Shown here: positions 1 to 7,977 of the stretch, piece after piece
Position numbering within the stretch: the first letter of the stretch is position 1
Layout of the letters: each line of letters starts with the position of its first letter
Assembly: GCA_934358235.1 (NCBI GenBank)
Contig: CAKRKK010000055.1
Span: 1-12,305 of the forward strand
DNA length: 12,305 nucleotides
From: an uncultured Lachnospira sp.
GTDB lineage: Bacteria; Bacillota; Clostridia; Lachnospirales; Lachnospiraceae
Direction of reading: 5' to 3'
Position numbers and translations under genes: made by a program
The notes under the pieces: generated by a model
Seen by the model: only the letters and a program-made list of their open reading frames with translations
Databases searched by the model: none
Told to the model about the DNA's origin: nothing

Positions 1-1065
1 GTATATAGTACGAGCTCTTATACTGCCCAGATTAATTATGGAGATCCGGAATATTACTTTAAGAAACAGCTTGTCTTTGATCTGGGAGGATTGCTGATTA
101 TGCTGTTGATAGCCTTGAAGTTTGATTATCACTGGCTTAAAAGAATTGCACCCTACGGATTCATAGCTGCGTTGCTGTTAGTAGTCGCCGTTATATTCGT
201 TGGAACTGAAAGCCATGGTGCTAAGAGGTGGATATATATTGGACCAGTTAGTATTCAGCCGGCGGAGCTTGTCAAGGTGGCGGTAATAGTTATGACAGCC
301 GCAAGAATGTGTGCAGCAGGGACAAAGATAAAGACACTTTCAAGGAATCTTAAAATATTCCTTGGCTGTGCGCTTTTTCCGGCAGGTCTGATACTTGTAA
401 TAACCTCGAATCTAAGTAGTGCTATTATTATCTGCGGAATAGTATTTATAATGTCTTTTGTTGTATATCCGAACTACAGATTGCACGGTTCCATAGTTGC
501 ACTTATACTTGTAGGATATTTTGCGGGCAGAGAGTGGCTTAAAAAAGCAGTTACGGCAGGAACACAGATTAATGGAAGCTTCCGTCTTACGAGATTATTT
601 GTGTGGGTTGATCCTGAAAAGTATATTGATGGCAAGGGCTATCAGACTATGCAGGGATTGTATGCTATAGGCTCAGGAGGATTGTTTGGCAAAGGACTTG
701 GCAAGAGTATGCAGAAGCTTGGTTTTATACCTGAGTCTCAGAATGATATGATATTTTCAATAATATGCGAAGAATTAGGGCTGTTTGGTGCAGCGTGTGT
801 AATATTATTGTTTATAATAATGCTATGGAGAATTATATATATATCACAGAATGCACCTGATTTATTTGGCTCGCTTCTGGCGGTAGGTGTATTTGCACAT
901 ATTGCTATACAGGTTATAGTAAATATTGCCGTTGTAACTAATATTTTTCCTAATACAGGTGTTACATTACCATTCATAAGCTATGGTGGTTCTGCGTCGC
1001 TTATTCTGCTGGCAGAACTGGGAATTGTGTTTAATATAAGCAGTCAGATTAAGCTGGAAAGATAA
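1..1065 (+). CDS. ftsW: FtsW/SpoVE-type SEDS peptidoglycan glycosyltransferase (5' end outside window)
   Basis: This is the 3' portion of a SEDS-family integral membrane glycosyltransferase that polymerises lipid II into glycan strands at the septum with a class B PBP. The frame is open from base 1, so the true start lies upstream; 354 codons plus a TAA stop are visible. Family hallmarks seen are GAKRWI followed by SIQPAELVK, and a GKGLGKSMQKLGFIPES loop followed by NDMIF. The Asp of NDMIF (residue 249 of the visible part) matches the catalytic SEDS Asp. A late NTGVTLPFISYGGSA segment is also typical. Several hydrophobic membrane spans are evident. The following ftsQ and ftsZ favour FtsW over RodA. 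SpoVE, the sporulation paralogue, cannot be excluded from sequence alone. The gap to ftsQ is 126 bp, AT-rich, with no obvious terminator. Confidence 0.93.
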   Translation, partial: VYSTSSYTAQINYGDPEYYFKKQLVFDLGGLLIMLLIALKFDYHWLKRIAPYGFIAALLLVVAVIFVGTESHGAKRWIYIGPVSIQPAELVKVAVIVMTAARMCAAGTKIKTLSRNLKIFLGCALFPAGLILVITSNLSSAIIICGIVFIMSFVVYPNYRLHGSIVALILVGYFAGREWLKKAVTAGTQINGSFRLTRLFVWVDPEKYIDGKGYQTMQGLYAIGSGGLFGKGLGKSMQKLGFIPESQNDMIFSIICEELGLFGAACVILLFIIMLWRIIYISQNAPDLFGSLLAVGVFAHIAIQVIVNIAVVTNIFPNTGVTLPFISYGGSASLILLAELGIVFNISSQIKLER

Positions 1066-1191
1066 GTATATAAGATAAGAACATAAGATAAGTATATAAT
1101 GTAAGTGTAATAAGGAAACAGACAGCATCTGGGGCTGAAGGTATACTAATGGATGCTTGAAGGATTTAGATAGGCGGGAATAAGAATTAAT

Positions 1192-1914
1192 ATGGCAAAG
1201 GTCAGAAAGAAAAGAAAAGGCTGGCTTATATGTTTAATTGTTGTGTTTATTCTTGGAATAGCAGGAGCTGCAGTATACATAGGCTTTCAGGCTGAGAGTA
1301 TAACGTATGTTGGCAGCTCCCACTATACAGACGATGAACTCAATGATAAAATATTTGGCAGTGATAAGCCAAACGTAGTGTTATACAAGTTGTTTGGAGA
1401 TAAGAAAAAAACAATCCCTTTCATACAGAAATATGAAGTAGAGATTCAATGGCCAAGAAGACTTTATATAACTGTATATGAAAAGCCTGTAATAGGATAT
1501 GTAAGATATATGGGCTGTAATATGTATTTTGATAAAGATGGAATGGTAGTAGAAAGTTCAACAGAAAGCTACGAAAAGGTTCCCGAAATAATCGGACTTA
1601 AGTTCAATTCAATAGTATTAGGCTCAAAGCTTGATGTAGGGGATGATGAAATATTCCGTCAGATACTGGATCTTACACAGAGCTTTGATAAGTATAAGCT
1701 TGGTGTTTCAAAGGTGTATTTTGATGCTTCTGACAATATTATACTGTACGTGGATGAGGTTAAGGTATATCTTGGCAGAAGTGATGATTATACGGACAAG
1801 CTCTTTGAACTAAAACAGATGGAATCTAAGTTCGCAGGTCTTAAGGGAACTCTTTATATGCAGGATTACACTAAGGACAGCAATTCTGTAATATTTAAAA
1901 AGGATGATAAATAG
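1192..1914 (+). CDS. ftsQ: cell division protein FtsQ/DivIB
   Basis: This encodes a 240-residue bitopic division protein. A short basic cytoplasmic tail (MAKVRKKRKG) is followed by one membrane span at about residues 10-31 and an extracellular part. A POTRA domain begins around ESITYVGSSHYTDDEL, followed by the beta domain (VEIQWPRRLYITVYEKP, then GYVRYMGCNMYFDKDG), which is typical of FtsQ/DivIB. In this family the protein scaffolds FtsL and FtsB at the septum and helps regulate septal synthesis. The length fits the family. The start ATG has only a modest upstream purine stretch (AGGCGGG at 1172-1178, 13 bp away), so initiation may be weak. It lies between ftsW and ftsZ, as in many Firmicutes division clusters. 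Confidence 0.9.
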   Translation: MAKVRKKRKGWLICLIVVFILGIAGAAVYIGFQAESITYVGSSHYTDDELNDKIFGSDKPNVVLYKLFGDKKKTIPFIQKYEVEIQWPRRLYITVYEKPVIGYVRYMGCNMYFDKDGMVVESSTESYEKVPEIIGLKFNSIVLGSKLDVGDDEIFRQILDLTQSFDKYKLGVSKVYFDASDNIILYVDEVKVYLGRSDDYTDKLFELKQMESKFAGLKGTLYMQDYTKDSNSVIFKKDDK

Positions 1915-1986
1915 TATATTAACTGTTAGTATGTATAATAAATAGTGATAATAATACTTTGGATGAATAAAAATACAAAAAATTAG

Positions 1987-2015
1987 TTGATATTTATTGT
2001 GAAAAATTATATCAT
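1987..2015 (+). promoter_or_regulatory. candidate sigma-A promoter for ftsZ
   Basis: TTGATA (1987-1992) and TATCAT (2010-2015) are separated by exactly 17 bp in the 137-bp AT-rich gap between ftsQ and ftsZ. Each hexamer is close to the sigma-A consensus. The predicted transcript would start near 2022 and give a leader of about 30 nt with the ftsZ ribosome binding site. It would give ftsZ its own supply of transcript in addition to readthrough from ftsQ. The region is very AT-rich, so chance matches are likely. Confidence 0.4.
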
Positions 2016-2034
2016 TATAAATATGTATAAGTAT

Positions 2035-2043
2035 AGAAGGAGG
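2035..2043 (+). promoter_or_regulatory. ftsZ ribosome binding site that fixes a TTG start
   Basis: AGAAGGAGG lies 8 nt before the TTG at 2052. There is no in-frame ATG nearby, and the protein from this TTG begins [10 protein letters not shown], right before the conserved FtsZ core. The strong site therefore decides for the TTG start. Confidence 0.8.
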
Positions 2044-2051
2044 CAATAACC

Positions 2052-3245
2052 TTGTTAGAAATAGTAGAAGATAAATCAAATCTGTCAGCGAAAATAATAG
2101 TTATCGGTGTTGGTGGTGCCGGTAATAATGCTGTTAATAGAATGATAGATGAGAATATAACAGGTGTAGAGTTTATAGGAATTAATACAGATAGCCAGGC
2201 ACTTCAGTTATGTAAGGCTCCAACACCAATACAGATAGGAGAAAAGCTTACTAAGGGCTTAGGCGCTGGTGCACAGCCAGAGATTGGTGAGAAGGCAGCA
2301 GAGGAGAATATAGAAGAACTTACACAGGCTATAAAGGGTGCAGATATGGTATTCGTTACCTGTGGTATGGGTGGCGGAACAGGTACGGGTGCAGCACCTG
2401 TTGTTGCTAAGATTGCAAAGCAGATGGGGATTCTTACGGTAGGTGTTGTTACAAAGCCTTTCGGGTTTGAGGCAAGAGCACGTATGACTAATGCAGAGGC
2501 AGGTATAGAGAAGCTTAAAGAGAATGTTGATACACTTATTGTTATACCTAATGACAAGCTTCTTGAAATAGTAGATAGAAGAACAACTATGCCAGAAGCC
2601 TTAAAGAAGGCTGATGAAGTATTACAGCAGGCTGTACAGGGAATAACAGATCTTATTAATGTACCTGGACTTATTAATCTTGACTTTGCAGATGTTAAGA
2701 CAGTTATGACAGACAAGGGAATTGCACATATTGGTATCGGTTCAGCAACAGGTGATGATAAGGCAATAGAGGCTGTTAAGCAGGCTGTTGCAAGCCCTCT
2801 TCTTGAAACAACTATTGAAGGTGCATCACACGTTATTATTAATATATCAGGTGATGTTGCACTCGTTGAGGCTAACGAAGCAGCAAGCTATATAAGAGAG
2901 CTTGCTGGTGATAATGCTAATATTATCTTTGGTGCCGTATATGATGAGAATGTTACTGATAGCTGTACAATAACAGTTATAGCTACCGGAATAGAAGGCG
3001 TTAATGTTAACAATGCTATGGCTAAGTTTTCGCCTAAGGCACAGGCTGCACAGTCATCACAGATACCAAGACCAGCAGTTAAGCCTTCATATTCATATCA
3101 GCAGCCTCAGGGCACAGGTGTGACAGGTACAACAACAGCTTCAGAGGCTCCGCTTCCAGGACTTAAGCAGCCAACACCTGTTACAAGCAACGTAAAGTCT
3201 AACGGAATTACAATACCTACATTTCTTCAGAAAAACAGAAAGTAG
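2052..3245 (+). CDS. ftsZ: cell division GTPase FtsZ
   Basis: FtsZ is the tubulin-like GTPase that polymerises into the Z-ring and positions the septum, including the polar sporulation septum. The 397-residue protein shows the N-terminal nucleotide-binding [13 protein letters not shown], the tubulin signature GGGTGTG at residues 107-113, and the T7 synergy loop NLDFAD at 209-214, whose acidic residues complete the active site of the next subunit. After the globular domain (about residue 320) comes a Gln/Pro/Thr/Ser-rich disordered linker and then a C-terminal peptide containing IPTFLQK, the docking site for membrane tethers and partners such as FtsA or SepF. The start codon is TTG behind a strong ribosome binding site. 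The gene is closed by a strong intrinsic terminator, so the division operon likely ends here. No missing residues were noticed. Confidence 0.98.
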   Translation: MLEIVEDKSNLSAKIIVIGVGGAGNNAVNRMIDENITGVEFIGINTDSQALQLCKAPTPIQIGEKLTKGLGAGAQPEIGEKAAEENIEELTQAIKGADMVFVTCGMGGGTGTGAAPVVAKIAKQMGILTVGVVTKPFGFEARARMTNAEAGIEKLKENVDTLIVIPNDKLLEIVDRRTTMPEALKKADEVLQQAVQGITDLINVPGLINLDFADVKTVMTDKGIAHIGIGSATGDDKAIEAVKQAVASPLLETTIEGASHVIINISGDVALVEANEAASYIRELAGDNANIIFGAVYDENVTDSCTITVIATGIEGVNVNNAMAKFSPKAQAAQSSQIPRPAVKPSYSYQQPQGTGVTGTTTASEAPLPGLKQPTPVTSNVKSNGITIPTFLQKNRK

Positions 3246-3284
3246 GATGAAATTTATAACAGAGTAAACTGGTTGATACATAAA

Positions 3285-3326
3285 AGAGTGTCAGATAACG
3301 AATAAGTTGTCTGATGCTCTTTTTTT
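3285..3326 (+). terminator. intrinsic terminator after ftsZ
   Basis: A 15-bp stem (arms 3285-3299 and 3306-3320, starting AGAGTGTCAG and ending CTGATGCTCT, with three G-U pairs and no mismatch) encloses a 6-nt loop. It is followed by a T tract through 3326. It starts 39 bp after the ftsZ stop and separates the division genes from the sporulation module. Confidence 0.92.
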
Positions 3327-3364
3327 GCGTGCTTGCAGGAATGCCAGCATATATAGTGCGAGGC

Positions 3365-3429
3365 TTTGACAATAATATTTATTTCCACACCCTACTACGA
3401 CAAATTTTGCAGAGGCACTAAGTTATACT
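3365..3429 (+). promoter_or_regulatory. candidate Spo0A-activated promoter of spoIIGA-sigE
   Basis: A good -10 element, TATACT (3424-3429), has no sigma-A -35 at the normal distance. Instead a near-match to the 0A box (TACGACA at 3396-3402; consensus TTCGACA, the reverse complement of TGTCGAA) lies at or just upstream of where the -35 would be. A second near-match, TTTGACA (3365-3371), is 31 bp upstream in the same orientation, about three helical turns away. A Spo0A-activated promoter lacking a properly spaced -35 is known for the spoIIG operon of Bacillus. The site assignments are inferred, since each box has one mismatch. Transcription would begin near 3436. Confidence 0.5.
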
Positions 3430-3463
3430 CTATATGTTCGTTAAAAAACGAAATCTGATATAT

Positions 3464-3469
3464 AGGAGG
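3464..3469 (+). promoter_or_regulatory. strong ribosome binding site for spoIIGA, pointing to an ATT start
   Basis: AGGAGG lies 9 nt before an in-frame ATT at 3479. It is the best Shine-Dalgarno match near the gene, yet it lies inside the longer frame that opens at ATG 3434, where it would encode Arg-Arg. The only standard start codon at a suitable distance is TTG 3480, which is out of frame and immediately followed by TAA. Confidence 0.6.
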
Positions 3470-3478
3470 TGGGAACGG

Positions 3479-4345
3479 ATTGTAATATATATAGATATAT
3501 TGTTCGGGATTAATTATTGCATGGATCTTATTGTGCTGCTTATTGTAAACAGTATTATGCGTTATTACGCATCTGCAGGCAGGCTGCTGCTTTCTTCCAC
3601 TTTAGGCGCAGTATGGTCCGTTGTGGCAGTAATGCTTCCTGAAAGATATAGGCTATTCGTTAATTTATGCACATATTTTATTGTTACCGGTCTTATGCTG
3701 CTTACGATACATAGTCCATTAAATATCCTAAGGGCACGAAAAGGTAACACGGATAAGTATGCTTTAAGAAATTATTTAAAAGAACTGCTAAAGGGTATGA
3801 TAGTAATGCTGTCAGTTGCCTGTCTTATAGGAGGAGTCCTGCATATACTCGTATATTATACGTATACAGGATGGATAGTAAGGAATATATTAGTTACAGG
3901 TGGACAGCTAGCAACGTTTGTCTTTACAGCTACGCCGGTTATTGCATTGATGGTGTATACATTGTGGGTGCATAAAAGGGCTGTTGGGATGTATAAGGTA
4001 ACTATTATGTTTGGCGATGAAAGAATTATGTTACAGGGGATAGTTGATACGGGAAATCAGCTTGTGGACATATATACTGGTAAGCCAGTAAGTGTGATGG
4101 ATAAGTCATATTTTGAAAAGGTTCTTTATAAGATAAATGATTATGAGAGATTAAAGTATCATCTTATACCATATAGAACAATAGGTAATAATGAGGGGAT
4201 GATAGAAGTTATTACATCGGATTATATGTACATATCAAACAGGAGTGAAACGAAGGCTTATAAAGGTGCGCTGATTGGACTTTCTGATAAGAGGGTATCG
4301 CAAAGGGGAGAATATCAGGCACTTATTAATGGACATATGAGTTAA
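3479..4345 (+). CDS. spoIIGA: SpoIIGA, sporulation sigma-E factor processing protease
   Basis: SpoIIGA is the membrane-bound aspartic protease that cleaves the pro-sequence from sigma-E in the mother cell once SpoIIR signals from the forespore. The N-terminal half has about five hydrophobic spans. The cytoplasmic C-terminal half carries DTGNQL, the pepsin-like catalytic motif, with Asp190 from the proposed start (Asp183 in B. subtilis). HLIPYRTIG and GALIGLS follow in family order. The proposed ATT start gives 288 residues beginning M-VIYIDILF, like known SpoIIGA N-termini. A longer frame opens at ATG 3434 and would add 15 charged residues (303 aa), but that ATG lies upstream of the predicted transcript start and lacks a good ribosome binding site. 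The gene is followed by sigE, its substrate gene. Identity is secure; the start is inferred. Confidence 0.9.
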   Translation: MVIYIDILFGINYCMDLIVLLIVNSIMRYYASAGRLLLSSTLGAVWSVVAVMLPERYRLFVNLCTYFIVTGLMLLTIHSPLNILRARKGNTDKYALRNYLKELLKGMIVMLSVACLIGGVLHILVYYTYTGWIVRNILVTGGQLATFVFTATPVIALMVYTLWVHKRAVGMYKVTIMFGDERIMLQGIVDTGNQLVDIYTGKPVSVMDKSYFEKVLYKINDYERLKYHLIPYRTIGNNEGMIEVITSDYMYISNRSETKAYKGALIGLSDKRVSQRGEYQALINGHMS

Positions 4346-4370
4346 TTGTAATATAAAAACAGGTAATATA

Positions 4371-4475
4371 ATGATGTATAAATATTCATTAGGTGACAGT
4401 TTTTATATGACTGAGGGGAGGAATAAGCCGGCGGTGCGCTATATTCCTGAAAATGTAACAGCATCGCAGAAATGA
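4371..4475 (+). CDS. possible 34-residue ORF between spoIIGA and sigE
   Basis: An ATG-initiated ORF of 34 residues (starts [12 protein letters not shown], ends [11 protein letters not shown]) fills most of the 126-bp gap between spoIIGA and the sigE ORF. Its TGA overlaps the first possible sigE ATG as ATGA, the usual arrangement for translational coupling. The ribosome binding site at its first ATG is weak (AGG at 4361-4363). A much stronger purine run, GAGGGGAGG, sits inside it at 4413-4421, upstream of an in-frame GTG at 4434. I do not recognise the peptide. It could be a small protein, a leader that couples sigE translation, or chance. The frame is also open back to 4341, so a single-base frameshift at the end of spoIIGA would append it to SpoIIGA. 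Confidence 0.3.
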   Translation: MMYKYSLGDSFYMTEGRNKPAVRYIPENVTASQK

Positions 4476-4483
4476 GGAGAGAA

Positions 4484-5224
4484 ATGGTGATAAAAGTGGC
4501 AGTTGCAGATCGTTTTCGTTTTAAGATGGTACCATCTATAAAAAATCTATATATGGTAGGAACGAAGGAGGTTCATTATATTGGAGGAGCAGAGGTGCTG
4601 CCAGCACCGCTTGATACAGAGGAGGAGAAAAATGTATTGGCGATGCTTAGAACCAATGAAGATGATTATGCCAAGAAAATGCTTATTGAACACAATCTTC
4701 GTCTTGTTGTTTACATAGCAAAGAAATTCGATAATACAGGAGTTGGGGTAGAGGATCTTATATCTATTGGAACAATTGGACTTATAAAGGCAATCAATTC
4801 ATATGACCGTGACAAGAATATCAAGCTTGCGACATATGCATCAAGATGTATAGAAAATGAGATACTTATGCATCTTAGAAGAAATAGCAAGATAAGAGCG
4901 GAGGTATCAATAGACGAACCTCTAAATGTTGACTGGGATGGTAATGAACTGTTGTTATCAGATATTCTTGGTACGGATGATGATGTGTGTTATAAGGATC
5001 TTGAAAATGAGGTGGAGATGAGGGCTCTAAAAAATGCACTTGGCAATCTGTCAGAGAGGGAGAGAATTATAGTCGATTTAAGATATGGTCTTAGTGATAA
5101 GAATGGAGAGGAAAAAACACAGAAGGAAGTGGCTGATATGCTGGGGATATCACAATCTTATATATCACGACTGGAAAAAAAGATAATAAAAAGGCTTAAG
5201 CGGGAGATGGTAAAAGCCTGTTAA
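4484..5224 (+). CDS. sigE: RNA polymerase sporulation sigma factor pro-sigma-E
   Basis: Sigma-E is the first mother-cell-specific sigma factor, made as an inactive membrane-associated precursor. Very high similarity to B. subtilis SigE is evident by eye: [30 protein letters not shown] and [19 protein letters not shown] in region 2, [17 protein letters not shown], then the region 4 helix-turn-helix [20 protein letters not shown]. The N-terminal pro-sequence of about 31 residues ends at EVHYIGG, corresponding to EVYYIGG in B. subtilis, where SpoIIGA cuts. Start choice is uncertain. AGGAGA at 4475-4480 serves ATG 4484 (short spacing) or GTG 4487 (better spacing). An earlier ATG at 4472 has no ribosome binding site but overlaps the stop of the small upstream ORF. 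The protein is 246 residues from 4484. No sigG follows, unlike in Bacillus. Confidence 0.95.
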   Translation: MVIKVAVADRFRFKMVPSIKNLYMVGTKEVHYIGGAEVLPAPLDTEEEKNVLAMLRTNEDDYAKKMLIEHNLRLVVYIAKKFDNTGVGVEDLISIGTIGLIKAINSYDRDKNIKLATYASRCIENEILMHLRRNSKIRAEVSIDEPLNVDWDGNELLLSDILGTDDDVCYKDLENEVEMRALKNALGNLSERERIIVDLRYGLSDKNGEEKTQKEVADMLGISQSYISRLEKKIIKRLKREMVKAC

Positions 5225-5229
5225 ACAGC

Positions 5230-5259
5230 TAATTAATGTAATTAATTAGTGTAATTAAT
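5230..5259. repeat. three copies of the palindrome TAATTAAT
   Basis: The self-complementary octamer TAATTAAT occurs at 5230-5237, 5239-5246 and 5252-5259, right after the sigE stop. It is followed by a TTGACA hexamer at 5271-5276. It could be an AT-rich upstream element or a protein-binding array. An all-A/T stem between copies (5241-5247 with 5253-5259) before a short T run is too weak for a convincing terminator. The best -10 downstream (TATAGT, 5299-5304) is 22 bp from TTGACA, too far for a standard sigma-A promoter. Confidence 0.4.
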
Positions 5260-5372
5260 ATAATTTTTGCTTGACATTCTTGCCGGTGTCTATGAAAATA
5301 TAGTAGTATGTTAATATAAGAGATAGTGCGAAAGTATGCAGCAGGCATAATTTCAGGCTATTAAAGTTAGAT

Positions 5373-6170
5373 ATGGAAAAGAATGGTATGAAGAATAAGA
5401 ACTCAGGAATTAAGTGGCATAAAGTGTTTGGGGCTGCATCAGTTATTGCTTTGATAGTTTTTGCGGTAATGCTTTATATAGACTTTGGCACAGGCATAAA
5501 GAGCAGTGAAGCTTCTGGAAAAGAAAAGACAGAGGGGAGCGCCTTAGATACTGCAGGACAGGATACTACAGCTACAGAGGCTGAAACTAAGGTATCTAAT
5601 AAGGCTGTAGTGTGTATAGATGCATCACATGGTGGTTCAGATACTGGACAATATGATGGCACCAACTACGAAAAGACGCAGGTGCTTGAAATGGCAAAGC
5701 TTGTAGAAGCAGAGCTTACAAAGCGTGGGGTTAAGGTTGTTATGACCAGAACTGATGATGAGAGCGTGGATTATACAAGCAGAATTAAAAAGAGTAATCA
5801 GGCAAAGGCAGTGGTACTTGTTTCACTGCATAGGGATATTGCTAAGAAGAGTGGAGCGGGTATGGGTGTCAGTACGTGGATACATACCTCTTCACCAGCA
5901 GATTCTAATAAGCTTGCGAATGGAATAATAGGTGCATTTAAGGAGTCAGGTGTATCAGTTAATGGGGTGAATACGGGTACTCCAGATAATTCGGCAAAGG
6001 ACTATTATCTTAATCAGCACAGTTCATCAGCAAGCTGTATAGTTGAGCTTGGTAATATGTATAGTAGTGAGGATAATAAGCTTGTAAGCACAGAAAAGGA
6101 AAAAACAGCAAAGGCAATAGCCGATGGAATTATAAAATACTTAGAACAGGCAGGTTATATTAATGGCTAA
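5373..6170 (+). CDS. membrane-anchored N-acetylmuramoyl-L-alanine amidase (Amidase_3)
   Basis: This is a zinc amidase that cleaves the bond between N-acetylmuramic acid and the stem peptide of peptidoglycan. The 265-residue protein has a short basic tail, one membrane anchor or uncleaved signal at about residues 18-36, a Ser/Thr/Glu-rich linker (about 40-75), and an Amidase_3 catalytic domain from about 78 to the end. Zinc ligands and the catalytic residue are intact: His86 in DASHGG, Glu100 in NYEK, His153 in SLHRD and Glu225 in VELGNM. The second histidine motif reads SLHRD where SIHxN is more usual. There are no added wall-binding repeats. It follows sigE by 148 bp and overlaps lepA by 8 bp. 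A CwlD-like role in spore cortex is possible from context but not shown. The ribosome binding site at 5373 is poor; ATG 5388 is an alternative start. Confidence 0.88.
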   Translation: MEKNGMKNKNSGIKWHKVFGAASVIALIVFAVMLYIDFGTGIKSSEASGKEKTEGSALDTAGQDTTATEAETKVSNKAVVCIDASHGGSDTGQYDGTNYEKTQVLEMAKLVEAELTKRGVKVVMTRTDDESVDYTSRIKKSNQAKAVVLVSLHRDIAKKSGAGMGVSTWIHTSSPADSNKLANGIIGAFKESGVSVNGVNTGTPDNSAKDYYLNQHSSSASCIVELGNMYSSEDNKLVSTEKEKTAKAIADGIIKYLEQAGYING

Positions 6171-7977
6171 GATTAATCAGAAAAACATAAGAAACTTTTG
6201 TATAATAGCACATATTGATCATGGTAAGTCTACTCTTGCAGACAGAATTATAGAAAAGACAGGTCTTCTTACAAGCAGGGAAATGCAGGAGCAGGTTCTT
6301 GATAATATGGATATTGAAAGAGAACGAGGCATAACAATAAAGTCTCAGACAGTAAGAACAGTATATAAGGCTTCAGATGGCGAAGAATATATCTTTAATC
6401 TTATTGACACTCCGGGACATGTTGACTTTAATTATGAGGTGTCAAGAGCACTTGCCGCCTGTGATGGAGCTGTGCTCGTAGTAGATGCAGCACAGGGAAT
6501 AGAGGCACAGACGCTTGCGAATGTATATCTTGCACTTGATCACAATCTTGAGGTGTTCCCGGTTATTAACAAGATAGACCTTCCTAGCGCACAGCCAGAA
6601 CGTGTAAAAGATGAGATTGAAGATGTAATTGGAATTGAGGCACATGATGCACCACTTATATCTGCTAAGAATGGTATTAATATAGAGGAAGTATTAGAAC
6701 AGATAGTTGCTAAAGTACCAGCACCAAAGGGAGATGCTTCTAATCCGCTTTCAGCACTTATATTTGATTCATTATATGATGCTTATAAGGGTGTTATTAT
6801 ATTTGTAAGAATAGTAGAAGGTACAGTAAAGAAGGGCACCAGAATAAGAATGATGGCTACGGGAGCTGTTGAGGAGGTAGTTGAGGTAGGATACTTCGGT
6901 GCAGGACAGTTCATACCTTGTGAAGAACTGTCAGCCGGCATGGTTGGTTATATTACAGCTAGTATCAAGAATGTACAGGATACGAGAGTGGGTGATACCG
7001 TAACCGATGATGACAGACCAGTAGCAGAGCCTCTGCCAGGTTATAAGAGAGTTAATCCTATGGTATATTGCGGATTATATCCAGCGGATGGTGCAAAGTA
7101 TCAGGATCTAAGAGAAGCGCTTGAAAAGCTTCAGCTTAATGATGCTTCATTGCAGTTTGAACCGGAAACATCTATTGCACTTGGTTTTGGCTTCAGATGT
7201 GGCTTCTTAGGACTTCTTCATCTTGAGATTATTCAGGAAAGACTAGAAAGAGAGTATAATCTTGATCTTGTAACTACTGCACCAGGTGTTATATATAAGG
7301 TCCATAAGACTAATGGAGATGTGATAGATCTTACTAATCCATCTAATATGCCGGATCCATCAGAGATAGATTATATGGAAGAACCTATGGTAAGTGCTGA
7401 AATTATGGTTACAACGGAATTCGTTGGATCTATTATGAAGCTTTGCCAGGAACGACGCGGTGTTTACAATGGTATGGAATACATTGAGCAGACAAGAGCA
7501 CTCCTAAAGTATGATCTTCCACTTAATGAAATTATATATGATTTCTTTGATGCACTTAAGTCAAGGTCAAGAGGATATGCTTCCTTTGATTATGAAATGA
7601 AGGGGTATGAGAAGTCTAAGCTTGTCAAGCTTGATATCCTTATTAATAAAGAGGAAGTGGATGCACTATCATTTATTGTATTTGCGGGAAGTGCAGAAGA
7701 GCGTGGCAGAAAAATGTGTGAAAAGCTTAAGCAGGAAATACCAAGACAGCAGTTTGAAATACCAATCCAGGCAGCTATTGGAAGCAGGGTAATAGCTAGG
7801 GAAACGGTTAAAGCACTTCGTAAGGATGTACTTGCTAAGTGTTATGGTGGAGATATTTCACGTAAAAAGAAGCTTCTTGAAAAACAGAAGGAAGGAAAGA
7901 AGAGAATGCGCCAGATTGGTAATGTAGAAATACCACAGAAAGCATTTATGAGCGTATTGAAATTAGATGAAGAATAA
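6163..7977 (+). CDS. lepA: elongation factor 4 (LepA), ribosome-associated translational GTPase
   Basis: LepA/EF4 is a conserved GTPase that binds ribosomes, has been reported to back-translocate tRNAs, and affects initiation and fidelity. The 604-residue length is typical. The G domain shows AHIDHGKST (16-24), DTPGH (82-86), NKID (136-139) and SAK (167-169). The elongation-factor domains follow, including [14 protein letters not shown], then the LepA-specific C-terminal domain ending in a basic segment ([20 protein letters not shown]). The start ATG lies inside the last codons of the amidase gene, with AGGCAGG 8 nt upstream, so the two are probably translationally coupled. The gene ends with three consecutive in-frame TAA codons that overlap the start of hemW. 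No anomalies were seen. Confidence 0.98.
   Translation: MAKINQKNIRNFCIIAHIDHGKSTLADRIIEKTGLLTSREMQEQVLDNMDIERERGITIKSQTVRTVYKASDGEEYIFNLIDTPGHVDFNYEVSRALAACDGAVLVVDAAQGIEAQTLANVYLALDHNLEVFPVINKIDLPSAQPERVKDEIEDVIGIEAHDAPLISAKNGINIEEVLEQIVAKVPAPKGDASNPLSALIFDSLYDAYKGVIIFVRIVEGTVKKGTRIRMMATGAVEEVVEVGYFGAGQFIPCEELSAGMVGYITASIKNVQDTRVGDTVTDDDRPVAEPLPGYKRVNPMVYCGLYPADGAKYQDLREALEKLQLNDASLQFEPETSIALGFGFRCGFLGLLHLEIIQERLEREYNLDLVTTAPGVIYKVHKTNGDVIDLTNPSNMPDPSEIDYMEEPMVSAEIMVTTEFVGSIMKLCQERRGVYNGMEYIEQTRALLKYDLPLNEIIYDFFDALKSRSRGYASFDYEMKGYEKSKLVKLDILINKEEVDALSFIVFAGSAEERGRKMCEKLKQEIPRQQFEIPIQAAIGSRVIARETVKALRKDVLAKCYGGDISRKKKLLEKQKEGKKRMRQIGNVEIPQKAFMSVLKLDEE

Noticed and set aside
1064..1191. Repeated AAGTATATAA (1064-1073, 1090-1099) and TAAGATAAG words with a TATAAT between ftsW and ftsQ
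   Set aside because: No suitable -35 sits upstream and the words are low-complexity AT sequence; not enough to call a promoter or a repeat element.
2204..2716. A 170-codon open frame on the minus strand inside ftsZ
   Set aside because: It is the antisense shadow of a highly conserved ftsZ segment, with no ribosome binding site and a low-complexity Ser/Ile/Pro-rich product.
3366..3382. TTGACA at 3366-3371 as a sigma-A -35 hexamer for spoIIGA
   Set aside because: No -10 lies 16-18 bp downstream, and the good TATACT is 52 bp away; the match fits better as part of a 0A-like box.
5223..5268. Intrinsic terminator after sigE
   Set aside because: The only hairpin is 7 bp of pure A/T with a short T run; too weak to call.
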